Shown here in pieces: positions 13,603 to 26,100 of a stretch of DNA of 64,000 nucleotides. Every line of letters starts with the position of its first letter. The first letter of the stretch is position 1. The notes under the pieces were generated by a model. That model searched no databases and was not told the DNA's origin. It saw only the letters and a program-made list of their open reading frames with translations. The DNA comes from Onchocerca lupi (lineage: Eukaryota > Nematoda > Chromadorea > Rhabditida > Onchocercidae), in assembly GCA_028564675.1 (NCBI GenBank), contig JAOVVO010000073.1, positions 124,001-188,000 of the forward strand, read 5' to 3'. The position numbers and the translations under genes were made by a program.

Positions 13603-15280
13603 TCAATCTAATCCGTGTGCCCAACCATGACGCCATTCTGCTGGATAATCCCATGGTCCGGGTCCATGTCCATGATCGTATTCATACGGGGCGATCCATC
13701 TATCGTGATGTCCATGATGAAGATGATGATGATGAGACTCTGGCACGATATCATGATTACGATATGCTTTATGTGTTTCATGACCTGAAATATATTGAAA
13801 ATGAAAAACGATAATTCTAGAAGCACAGGTACCATATTTTCAAGACAATTTTCGACCCCATTATTGTTTGAGAAGTTTTTCCCGAGAATCTTGACAGCAA
13901 ATAATAGAGAAAAATTTTGATTCACCTTTAGAGTAACCTTTTTCACCCTCATGATCGTATCCTTTACGGAAATTATCAGCCCAACCATCGTGAAAATTTT
14001 CACTATGTTCGTGAGCATTAAGACCATTTGCATCATTATGGTATCCTTTTCCATGTTTACCCCAACCGGATGCTTCATGCGCATCTGAAAATCAATTTTA
14101 GAAAATTTTGCTATCAAAATTTATATAAATAGCATTTGTTGTGAAATTTGAACAATCAAATACATATATACTATTTGCAATTTTTTCTTTTTTTTGGCAA
14201 ATAAAATATTATCGCCAAATATAATATCAAATGTATCACCTGATTCATGATCTTTTAAAGCATGATGTAAACGATCAGCTCCAATTTTTTGACGATGTTT
14301 TTCATCTGTATAAAATTGCTCCACATGATATTCTGGTTGTTTGTATTTATAATCGAAAAACCCGAATGTTTTCGCTTTGATATCTTCAGAATTTCATCAT
14401 TTTGTCATTACATCAATTTTTACTTGCATTTCTTGCGTTGAAAAAACAATATCTAATATATTTCAAAGGACAAATAATAAAATAATTTTTTTTAAATTAC
14501 TGTTTTTTTTTGACAGATTAAAAATCATATTAAAATTACATTACTAAAACAATAGAAATCTTTTCCCTGAAATCCTTTGCTGCTAAAACTTTTTCATACC
14601 TTTTCCAAGACTACTGGCCTGATCAATATGCTTCGATGCACCTTTTTCAGCAGCAGCTGAAGCATGTTTACCGGCACCTGCAGCTGACTTTAAAGCATGC
14701 TGTTCCGCTTCCTGTTTTACCGCATGATTGAAAATTGCCGAATCTTTTTCCTGATGTTCATCCTTCTTAATTATGTATCCGCTATCATGTCCATCATTCC
14801 AATCATTCCATCCAACATTATATCCATCCTTTCCTTTATGATGCTCCGGAATAGACTGCCAATGCGCACTTCTTGAAATTGTCAAAATTATTAGTTACAT
14901 CTCTTATCAATGAGACACTTGCGTTATTTTCTGTTTTTTCAAGAAAAAATGAATTTTTCCAAATTTCGGAAAGTTTGTCATTTTCTAATTCCTTGCTTTT
15001 CATATCTACTATTCCATTTGAAATTAATAAATCTTAAAAATGATTTATTAAATTTTAAGATTTATTAATTTCATGCTGATGATACATAAACTTGATGATA
15101 CATTTAAAAAAAAAAAGGAACTCGAATAGAGTAATAATTTCCAAATTTGTCTATTGCATTAATTATTACATAATTAGTTAAATTTTTGAGGAAATTTTTA
15201 GGAAAAACATACCGCGGAAATCGTATGCAATAAGAAAGTGTCGAAATAATAGCAACAAAGAATGAAATTTTAAGAAGCAT
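13603..15280 (-). CDS. Secreted histidine/glycine-rich protein, family not recognised
   Basis: Five exons: 15213-15280, 14600-14871, 14240-14332, 13926-14084, 13603-13784; CDS 774 nt, 257 aa. All internal junctions are phase-consistent. Exon 1 encodes a start Met and a hydrophobic leader of about 18 residues ending near LSYC, a clear signal peptide. The rest is hydrophilic and rich in His, Gly, Asp, Glu, Lys and Trp. Exon 2 has an Ala/Lys helix-prone stretch (about residues 75-110). Later exons have HGKGY, GEKGY and Trp-Gly units, then a run of four His followed by HxHH and GHGHGPGP near the C-terminus. There are essentially no cysteines after the leader. The composition suggests an extracellular matrix, cuticle or metal-binding protein, but that is inference from composition only. 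Confidence 0.78.
15019..15073. repeat. Perfect 21-bp inverted repeat with 13-base loop
   Basis: Bases 15019-15039 are the exact reverse complement of 15053-15073, with 13 bases between. It lies in the first intron of the His-rich gene. A short direct repeat, TGATGATACAT, follows at about 15076 and 15091. The arms are AT-rich, so a weak hairpin or insertion remnant is possible. Confidence 0.92.
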
Positions 15281-17183
15281 TCTTTGAATTTTTCGATATG
15301 ATTGCTATATATTTCTTTCAAATTAAGAATAATGATGCCTGAAATATAAGCTGAGAGAATTTGAAAAGAAAAGCGATACTCAATGAATAGATGCAATTTG
15401 TTTATATATAATATTTGTAAGTCGGTCAAGGCTAGTTTTTCCAACTGTAGATTGTTGTAGTTTTAATCATGCAGAAACATAATAAACTGAGGTGAGTTAT
15501 AGATAATAATTGCTTGTTATAAACTTCAAACGAGCTTTTCCTCAGTAGATCATCACATCCGGGTTGGAACATGTTCTTTTCCCATGTGAATTCCAGTAAT
15601 TCTGTAATACATATGAAAATGGAGCACTGAATATCCTGTAAAAATTTGCTATGCCAAAAAAAGGTTTATAGTTAGGAAACTCGTTCTTATCTGAGAATTT
15701 TTGCAAGAAAATTCGATTTTTCTCACAAGGGAAACATATAGTAAGCAAAAAAAGGAAAAAAAAATCATAAGGAAACCTGAGAACATTATTTATTTAGTAA
15801 AAATGAAAAAAATTCCAAAACAGAATTAATCGGAAGATTTTTAAATTTCTGAATGTTTAAAGAAAATATCTCTGATCAATTATTGAATCAAATTATTACT
15901 TGCTATGTAGAATCATCAAGAAGTTGATCGTGAATTATTTGCAAACAGTACGTTTGTTTTATTAGATTTCGATAATGCGCAACTATTGTCAGTAAGATAA
16001 TTTTCAATTGTATTTCATCCTTTTTTTTTTTTTTTTTTTTTCATTGTGATACATCTAGTTTTTCATTATTCAACATATTAGTGTATCATTTAATATCCTA
16101 GCTTTCAATTATAACTTTCAGAACTTATTTCAACATATGACTTCCGAATTTATTGAATAATTAGAATACATTGCTTGATGATTGGTATGTAAGTCCAGGA
16201 AAAAAACTTCCCGATATTTTGAATGACATGGCTAAAATGTTAAGAATTTCTTTCCTGATTATTTATTATGCATTTTGAACAAAAAGCATGAATCATTAAG
16301 AAAATGATACTAGTATTTTGATGAATTTTCTATGAGTTAGATGTATTACAATTCAAATTAACAAGACATAGTATGAATAGGTGACTCATCATGCCAGCTT
16401 TTTCCTTTAATATCGGCTTTTATATATAAGTCGATAAGGTGAAACTCTGGCTGTTCGAATGGTATGACATTCCACCTGTAAATCCTTTACAGAGTTTTCT
16501 TTTACGTATGTTTTTCCATGGGGTATCCAATACGTTTGCCGGACTTCAACTCTATCTCATTAGCTCGGTCTTCGAAAAACCGATCTTCAATAAGCAGAAA
16601 AGTCAAGGCAGATTGCACAGAAAGATCTTTAATGGAATTTTATCAATAATAGAATAACACTGGCTAAAGAGATCTTGTAAGAAGTAAATTTAGAAAACAA
16701 AGATAGAAGGAAATTTTGTAATTTCATACAAATAGGATAATTAGTAAATCAAGAAATTATGTTGTGTAAACATATAATAAAATGCCTAGCATACTAAAAA
16801 TGGTACAGTACAAAAAATTAAATTGAAGTCGCTATAATGAATTTACATGGCACTGACATTTTAGTATCAAAAGTCATATATCAAGCCTCAATCATACTAA
16901 GAAATACCTTTAATGACCTACTGTGGCGGAATTAAGTTTTTTACATCAAAATGTATCTGATTCTTACATTTCTAAGTTCAAGATTTCAATTTATATACAT
17001 ATCTTGGAATTAGAATCTAAAACACATATTTTGAACCAACAAAGTTCAAAACATATAATTCTTTAAGAGCAAAAGTATTACAAAACACTATGGCAGTGAA
17101 AAAGAAAAAGAAAGAAAGAAAAAAAAACTCGAGTACATTGCTAATGAATAAATATGAGATCTCATTTCAGTTGAATTTAAAAT
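15281..17183. other. Intergenic region between the His-rich gene and smc-4
   Basis: Upstream side of the His-rich gene and downstream side of smc-4. It is mostly AT-rich with a poly-T run (16021-16040). One GC-richer open frame at 16439-16657 is listed separately. Both flanking genes are on the minus strand, so the left part probably contains the promoter of the His-rich gene. Confidence 0.55.
16439..16657 (+). other. Isolated open frame of about 72 codons in a GC-richer island, unrecognised
   Basis: The frame opens with GTG (no ATG at its start) and runs to a TAA at 16655-16657. It is richer in G and C than its surroundings and contains mixed codons, unlike most chance frames here. Just upstream (about 16415-16436), ATCGGCTTTT and AGTCGAT form a small inverted repeat. 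I see no splice partner or known domain. It could be a single exon, a repeat-element remnant or a non-coding RNA. Confidence 0.25.
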
Positions 17184-20100
17184 TTACAACATTCGTGCAA
17201 ACTGTTCCAATCGATCAGTATCTGACACAGTATTTGCAATCGATTGTTGCAAATTCGACGACTGAATAACTTCTGCATCTAATTGCGAAACGGCACTGCA
17301 AATATCCTTCGCAAGGACATTTTTCATCCCAGAATTGTCACCTCCTTTCTCTTTCATGTTTTTGTTACTTACATTATCACCGATTTTTTCATCCAAGAAC
17401 TACAAAGAAGTAGAATAGTAATTCATTTAATTAAATTAGATTAGAATTAGATCTGACTAAAAAATTAATTGATCAATCGTGATATATGAAAAGGCTCCGC
17501 TAATTTCAGTAAATAGATTAAATATAACTAGAGATAAAAGAATCATAACGCCTACTTAAAAACAATCAAGATATCTAAAATACCTGGCCAGCAGTAGATC
17601 CAGCTCGCGAACGACGCACAGTGATTGTCTGTGGTACATCCCAGGTAGGAATTTCAGGTTTCTGTGGAGATTTTTTCTTCGCTGGCGGAGACACTGAAAT
17701 CGTAGGTATGGTTTCTTGTGAAACAGATGACTGGCTGCTCCTAAAATAACAAATTCCAAATTTAACCTTAAATAGTAACAGAAATATTTAAATAATAATG
17801 TAAAATATCAAAACATTCAGAAAAGATTTGTTTCTGAAATAAGTGAAATTCAGAATAAAGAAAATTGTAGTCTAAATACACACTTTAAAATCCGAATATT
17901 TTTTTCGGAACTGCTCGTATGTTTCCTTTTCTCCATCATCATATTGTAATCTCCTCGATTAGATGGTGGTCGGCTCATGGAGAGATTTTCTTAAAAAATT
18001 CGAAAAACAGCAACGCTAAACTTCAAATTTCAAGTCATATTCAAAAATAATTTCAAATTTAAGTAAAACAGAAATTATACCAGTAGTTACTGAAGACGCT
18101 TTTGATCCTCGTGTGTTAATTTTTATTTTTGTTTTTAAGGCATTAACATGGCAAGTTTCTTTCTCTCGCAGCTGAAAAAAAAAAAATATTTTTTGAGAGA
18201 AAAAGAATGTATCTGCAACCTTGCTTAAATGAATTAAGATAATCGTTATCTAATACGAATTCCATTTTATGCAACAATATCTTCATTAATGGTTGTACCA
18301 CTAACTGGTGTGTAAGAAAAAATAAAAAAGATACTATGTGCATTAAAACCTAATTAAATCTTTTAAATGAAAAATGACATCATATCATCATGGAAATCAA
18401 TGATTTCGTAAGTAGCAATCTAGTTTTAACAGTGACTACTTTTTTTTTCTCCAAATATTAATCAATTTATCCTTGATAACTCCAACAATTCACCTGAAAT
18501 TCATGTTCACCATCGACTACATGTTTTTCACCGTCTTTCCCTTTATGCTTTTTCATTTCTTCCAACATATGAACTACAAAGAAACCATTGAAAAAACCAA
18601 TATGCAGAACAATTAACGAACAGATTAGGTTCCAGAGTTAACCCATTCATATCATGATGAATTGGAACTGAAAACTCTCGTTCCCAGTCATCAAAGACTG
18701 AGTAAGGTATAAAAACAAAGTCCAACTACAATTTATGATATATTTAATTAAATGTCGTTTTTAACAATACCAATATTTGAATTTTTAACACAAAATTTTC
18801 GCTCATTTGAAATTTCTAGGAAAATAAACATACGCGGCTTAACTATATTCCGGATACTTCCTGGATCGATGGCAACAGATTTCGTGCAGTCAAATGTCTT
18901 ATAAATACCAATAAGACGATCCGCTAACTCAAACATGTTATTTCGCAAGGAAATGATGATAAACTGCGCATTTTTGGTGCGATCCTGAAAAACATCACTT
19001 TTCTAAGGAAATTAATTCAATCATCTATATTTTTTTCTTTAATTTTTACTTTAATTGTAACATTTGAATGTATTCAATTATCATAATTAAATACATTTCC
19101 TTATACAATATTTACTCAACCAATTTTTGCTAATAATAAAAAATAAGAAATGAATAATGAATAAATGTAAAACTCTCATGACTCAAGCAGAACTCATATT
19201 TGTTTAAATAACGATAACTTAGAGCTAATTTAGTCGCTACTATAGATAAGAAAAGATTTCAAGCAAACTATAAATCATAAAAATGAGTACTTATTATTTT
19301 GCCATCAAAGATCAACAGAAAATGTCAAAGAAATAGACATAAAGGAAAAAAAAATATTAATATAAATAAATACCAGCGTAAGAGACATGAAATGAAATAA
19401 ACAAAGCATAAATAACATTTTTCAAAAAAATGAAGAACTTCGAAGAATCAAAACTGGAGTAACAGATCCAAACTGTACCTTAATGTAATGTCCAATGATT
19501 GATACATTTCTAAAATCCAGAGCGGCATCAATTTCATCCATGACATACAGCGGTGTTGGTCGATAATGATGCAAAGCAAAAACCAGAGCTAATGATGACA
19601 ATGTTTTTTCACCACCGGACAGATTAGTAATTTGCTTCCAGGATTTTTTCGGCGGTCTCACACTGAAAATATCACCACAATGAATTTGAAAAAATAAGTA
19701 TGGGCAATATAAATGAGAGGAAGTTTTCTTTGATTTTGAATAATCTATTTTCATCTTCTACCAATGAAATTCAGAAAATTCAACTCAGTTACACTAAAAT
19801 ACAAGCTTACCCAAAAGAAACACCTTCACTGAACGGATCGAGTGAATCAACCAAGTCCAAACTAGCATCACCACCTAATGTTATCATCTGATACATTTCT
19901 TTTAATGCTAAACCAATTCGTGTAAAACCGTCCATGAATTCATTCATTCGTTGTTTCTTTAACTGTTCGCAAAATTGACGATGTTTATCACGCTTCGTCG
20001 ATATATCAGTTAAAGCTTCTACTTCACGGTCGTAACGTTCCAGCTAAAAAGGTTACAAAAAATAAAATGATATCACTTTCTTATTATAATTAACAATTAA

Positions 20101-23100
20101 AAATATAAAAAACACAATAAGTTTTGATCCAATTTCTACTTGAATTTCAAATAAGATAATTTAATGAGAAAATCTAGCTTTGGTGATAGACTTTTACCAA
20201 CTTTTGTAAAAATATTTTCCAAATTCACTACGAGTACAATTGAAAGAATAGAATTTAAGAGAAAGATTTAAATCTATAATATGTCTTTCTTCATAGAACT
20301 GTGTTCAATAGAATAAATTTCGTACCTTTGTGACATACTCTAGTAAACCATTTGTATTCAATACTTTACCAGCCTTTCGCTTCTCCAAGTTCGCCAAAGT
20401 AAATCTGAAGAATTTTCAAAAATTTGACCACCCTAAAAAAAGCTAAAGATCAATCCAAATGAAATAATTCAGAATGTTAAAACAATACTTCATGTCCTGC
20501 AGATTAAAATTTTTGATTTCTTCTTCGGAATATTCTGGTATATTCTTGTACCGTACAATACCATCCTTATCCATCTCGACAATAATCTCACCACTCTGAA
20601 AAAAAAAAAAGTATAGCACTAATTGACATGATATCAAATTAAACCCACCTTATAATCTGCTTGAAAATGCCAAAAAAGGAAATTACTTTCAATTTTTTGA
20701 AGAATTCATGCTCAACTTTCATAGCTTCTTGCAATATATAGTCATCATCTTCTTCCTCGCTCGACTGAAGTGATTCCGGCAAGCGATCCAAACATTTGAC
20801 ATAAGAAAAGTGCAAGGTTTCGATCTATAATGTTGATGTTTTGAAATTGTCTGTGCGATTTAGATCTAGTAAATACTACTTGCCATAATAACAAGATTGC
20901 ATAACTTAACAATGCAATAAAAAACCGATGGATTACATGATATTCTTAGTTTTATAACTATGAATATTTATACATTAGCGAATCATTCCTATACTTAGAA
21001 TGTCATAGGAAAACAAAAACAATACCGTTTCTGAATCTTTCCCCAAAATTTTTTCCTCTTGTTAATGTCATTCATTCGTGTATTTGATCAATATTTATTT
21101 TAGACATAGATAAAAACCTTATTCTATTTAATTATTGTAACAAATTAAGCTTACTTTGCCCTCAATCATGACTAGTTTCCCTTGTTTGTGCTCCAGAAAT
21201 CTCATATGTTCAAGAAGAGAACGTGTCAAATCAGCACATTTCTTCTTAAGCTCAACTTCTTCAACATCCAGTTCAGAGTTTTTGTTGAATGCTTCCTTCA
21301 CTTTAACTTCAGCTTCTTTCATCAATTTCTGCAAATTTTGAATTATCTTAAAAACGGTTGAATTTATTGCTAAATGAGATAAAGTCATCTCCAAAGCTTA
21401 TTTGGAATGCAATATTGAAATTAGGTATGTAAAAGGAAAACATATAGCTGAAAATGGGCTATAAAAGAAAATAATACATACTGGGCAGTAAAGACAATTT
21501 TTTGTAGAAATTAGGCAAGAAAAATAATAAATTTATTCAGCAGTCAAATCCGTTAAAGTCCTGCTGTTTGCTTTCATTCCGTTCAAAACCCATATCACGA
21601 TAATAATTATTAAATATCCTTGATGAAGGAATGAATTTACCTCTTGTTGTATTTTCTCCTTTGTTAGCCGATTAATATCCCCTTCCCGAGTATCCTCAGT
21701 TAATTCAAGTTCTTTAATTGCTTCGTCAGTTTCACGCTGATCGGTTTCAAGATCATTTTTCCTAAAATACTACTGAAACTAATTTCTTATCAAATTTCCA
21801 AATAATGCAATATTTTATCATGTCTCAAAATGCCAAACCTGCTCAACGCTTTATTCATATTTCGTTGAGCATTATTGAGTACACTCTGTTCTTTCGTTGC
21901 TCCCTTCGCTGCATTTTCTTTTCTAAAAAGATTCTTAGTTTAAAAAAAAAAAAATAATTCTTAAAAAAAAAAATTGTTTCATCCGAAAATGACGGACTTG
22001 AAAAAAGAAAAAATGACATCTACTTCAGAAGTAAGTACTGAACCACACAAATTTCTGGAAACGTACTTAGCTCGGACTTCATCAAGTTCTTTTTGGTAAG
22101 GACCTACAATTCGATCATAGACTTCCTGAATCTTATCATTTATTTCAGCCACTTTTCCACGTACTTCATCGGCTGCTTCTAATGCTTTATCACGAGCTAG
22201 AAACAATGACTGCTGTTACTGTTATTAAAAATGAAAGATTAAGTTTTTAATCACTTGAAAAAGTTCGATTTGTCATTGAAGAATTTAACCTTTCGTAAGT
22301 TCTGCAACTTCAGCCTTTTTCTGTTGTATATCTTTTTCATTCACCATAACGCTTTTAACTCTGGAGGCTTGTTCCTCAAGCCTGTGTTCAAGATCAGTTA
22401 TTTTTCTTTTAAGAGGTTCAATGTCATTTGATAAATTCTGCTCATTTTTCTTCAATCTATCGTAATCAGTTTGAAGCGACATTATGCGAGAATCGAGCTG
22501 TAATTGAATCAGAGTTAATATAAAGAAGATGAAAATCTCTTCCACAAAAAAAGTCAATTATGACTTGTTTTTTTTTAGAAATATGGAAGTAATGCATCCA
22601 AAAATGAATCTAGATAATAAAAATAAAACCTGATGAATAATATTTCGCAAATTATTCAATCGACTCTGCTCTACGCTCAGCATCTTTTGTAATTCAGCAA
22701 CTTCTTCGGATGATTCTTTCGAAGTATCAATTTTGACACTTCGACCAATCCTTCCTCTGAAAATATACAAACACATTCACTTTATTTATTGTCACCAAGA
22801 TAATCCATCAGCTAAAAATCAATACCTTTTTTCAGACCTTCCACCACCTGTCATAGAACCACTTGTTTCAACCACTTCACCTTTCAGCGTAACCACTCGG
22901 TAACGTTTCATGCCGCCCATACCAATACGTGTTGCAGTCGTAATATCATCTACTATCAAAGTATCACGTAAAGCAAAATAGAATGCAGGTAATACCGCAG
23001 GATCCGCTACACGAATTAAATCAAACAATCGAAGTGCATTTTCAGGCCTGAAAATGAACAATTTCAAAGAAAGCATCTCAGCAACCTAAAAATGAATAAT

Positions 23101-26100
23101 TTCAAAGAAAGCTATCTCAGCAAAAGAATTACTGCAGTTTACTTCGATACCCAAATTTAAATAAATTCTTTGTGTTCATGTGTAATTTGTTTGTGAACGT
23201 ACGTAGAGGTTAGCTTAGCCATATACGGACGAAGTTTTTCCTGCTTATCGAGTACCAAGAAGGAAGCAATGCCCAAATTCTCACGTCTTAAAAATTCCAC
23301 ACATATTTGAGCAGTATCAACGTTATCAACTACAATATAATCCAATGGTCGACATGTCGTCGAGATAGCGACATCATATTTTTCATCAATTGCACCGAGA
23401 TCACCCTGTAGCAAAGACATCCAGTATAGGAATATTTAAGAAATATTGGAATTTAGCGTTCCATTTAAATCATAAGAACTTGACAAACTTCTAATTCATA
23501 CGAAAATTACCGAATCTTGTGCACATCACGCTATCCGCTATTGGAACAAGAAGTCATTAAATTTATTTAATCTTAATATCAAGTTGTAGAAGAAAACTTA
23601 CGAGACGTCCATATATTCCCGGTATATTCCCGGAAGATTTCTCGGCCATCAAGCGCTTCAATACATTGTTCTGGCTTTGAAATGCTTCCACTGTCCGTCG
23701 TTTTTGCTCAAATCTTGCCATGCACTGCCGAACCTGAAAAAATAGAAATTTCTTCGGAAACTTGAAATTAAGATCTCGCAAAAAGAAAAATGAATTCTTT
23801 AGAGGGAAAGAATGAACAATATGCAATTAAATGAGACAAATATAAACTTAACCAAGCTAAGAATTCTATTTGTAAAAAGAGTATCAAGTTCGAAATTTCC
23901 AGTGAACATCAGGAAGAAGTTTTCCCATCCAATCCACAGACTGATGCGTTAATTATTGTTCTAGGATTTTTTATTGATTAAATGGAAACAAACATTTTCA
24001 GTGCACTCTGCCTCTTCTTTCTGCTTGCTTGTCATTTCCAACTTAGCACTATGAAGTTCCTTGTCGATATTTGGAATTGCCTGTTTTACCTTATTAAGAT
24101 CACTGAAAATAATTAATATAAAAATCATCTATAGAGATAGTTATTTAAACAAATAAATTTTACTTAAAATTTCATTATCTTATTAGCAATCTTAATTTAG
24201 TACTTTTCCAAGACCAAAATTTTTGATCAAAAAAACTAAGACTGAGAAAAGATCTTTTCTTTTCACAGTTTCTAACATCCCAGATATTCATCAAAAATAC
24301 AGCAGCAATTATCAGGTGCATTACTTTTAGAGTATAGGCATTTGATGTCTATCATGACAAGAAAAATGTTGACATACTTTATTTTAGATTCTAGTACAGC
24401 TTTAACATCATCAAGAGATGTTTGAATTTCCGAAAGTTTTTTTTTCTCCACTTCTTCTTCCCTACGCATTAACTGAAGTGCTTCTTGTGCCAACGTTAAC
24501 TAAAAATCTGACATTTTTATATCAATATGATTATCAATATCATTCAAAAAATATATTTTCTATATATGTTTCTAAAAAAGACAAATTTTCGTCTATTCCA
24601 CTATATCCTTTTAAGTTTTAGGATGAGAATTTATGGATGCTGTTGATGTTAGCAACATAGACTAATTAAAGAGTAAGAAAACTAACCTTGCTGCTTGCAT
24701 CATCTTCCTTGGCGGTAAGCTTCCCGACTTGTTCCTCTAGTGCCTTTTTTGGGCCTTGAAATTTCATAGTCTCTTCTTGTAGTTCTTTTAAATGGATATC
24801 GACCTATAACATGATTTTGCATTAACTTCAGCTAGAATTACATATATATATATATATACACATATATTTTTGGATTTGATTTGATTAAAATTTCTGTAAA
24901 CTTAAATGAATGTGAAAGAAATATAATTATCAGACAATCAAAGATTACTTCAACTTGTTTTTGAACGATCACATCATCAATTCCCCTCAATATTTCACAA
25001 TATTCCTCAAGTTTGCTTTTTGCCTTCGTTGGTACTTGTTTCAATTCTGATATCTGAAATATAATTTATAAAATTCAAAATTCAATCACGCATTTGCCAT
25101 TATGAACATTTATGTTAAGGAGTAAAATAATATATGGAAGAAAAAAAAATATATGAAAGAAAAATTTTTTTCAGAGATAAACTGTTTTATCTATTATTCG
25201 TCATAATATAAACATTAGAAATTTCTTATAATTCGGTGAACAACTCCTTTATTCCCGATCTTTTTAACTGAGAAAATTAATAGAATAGTATCTGCATATT
25301 TCATATATCATACGCCAACTTCCAAAAGTAAATATAGTAATAGGGGTTAAAAATTACTTAATTGATTTACTAGTTAGAAAAGTTGGTGTATTTACTAACT
25401 AAATAAGAAAATGTTTTCCACTTGCAAATAGCTTCTGCTATGCACCGTATTTTAATATCTAAAAAATTACTACTTCTCCAGCCGAAATAATGGAGCATCG
25501 AAGCAGTTACGATCATTTTAGTCATGCGATTCAATATGTTTGCACTTTTACACAGTATATATAATGGAAGTTCATTATATATATATATATACGATTTGAT
25601 ACAAATCAAACAATTCAATTCTGAATTATCCCACTGAAAATAAAAAAAAAAAAGACCTTTTTCTCTTCGTTCGCTATGTCATCAATTAATTTCTTCTTCC
25701 TCTGATTGAGGCGAAGCAATTCAGCTTTGCGTTTCTGTTCCGCTTGTTCCAGCTCACCAAGTTGTTGTTTAGTTTTTTCGTATTCTTCCTGCGTTTTTTC
25801 GAAGGATCTGAAAAGAAATAGGAGAAAAAAAAAAAAAGGATTGTTTACGATCTTAAAACGTGATTTCGTCCGTATAAGCCAAATATGGAACTAGGCAAAT
25901 TATACTAAAAAATGCTGGTAGAGTATGCAGCAGTAAATTCTAAAATAATATCCAAATAAATCGTTACCTTTGCAGTTGTTTCTGTTCATCTTTCCTGTTC
26001 TTTTGTAAGGCTAAAACTTCGTCCTGTCGTTTTTTTGTGTCTTCCAGATCTTTTTCAAACTCCTCTTTTTTCTCTTCATCTGCCTTCAGCTCCACCTTGG

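Noticed and set aside
16450..16470. tRNA gene suggested by GTTCGAAT
   Set aside because: There is no A-box at the right distance and no cloverleaf can be drawn. The same holds for other GTTCGAAT-like hits near 604 and 42861.
20640..20670. Micro-exon in smc-4 between exons 20687-20824 and 20489-20595
   Set aside because: An 8- or 11-base candidate exists, but the two exons already join directly in phase 0, so it is not needed.
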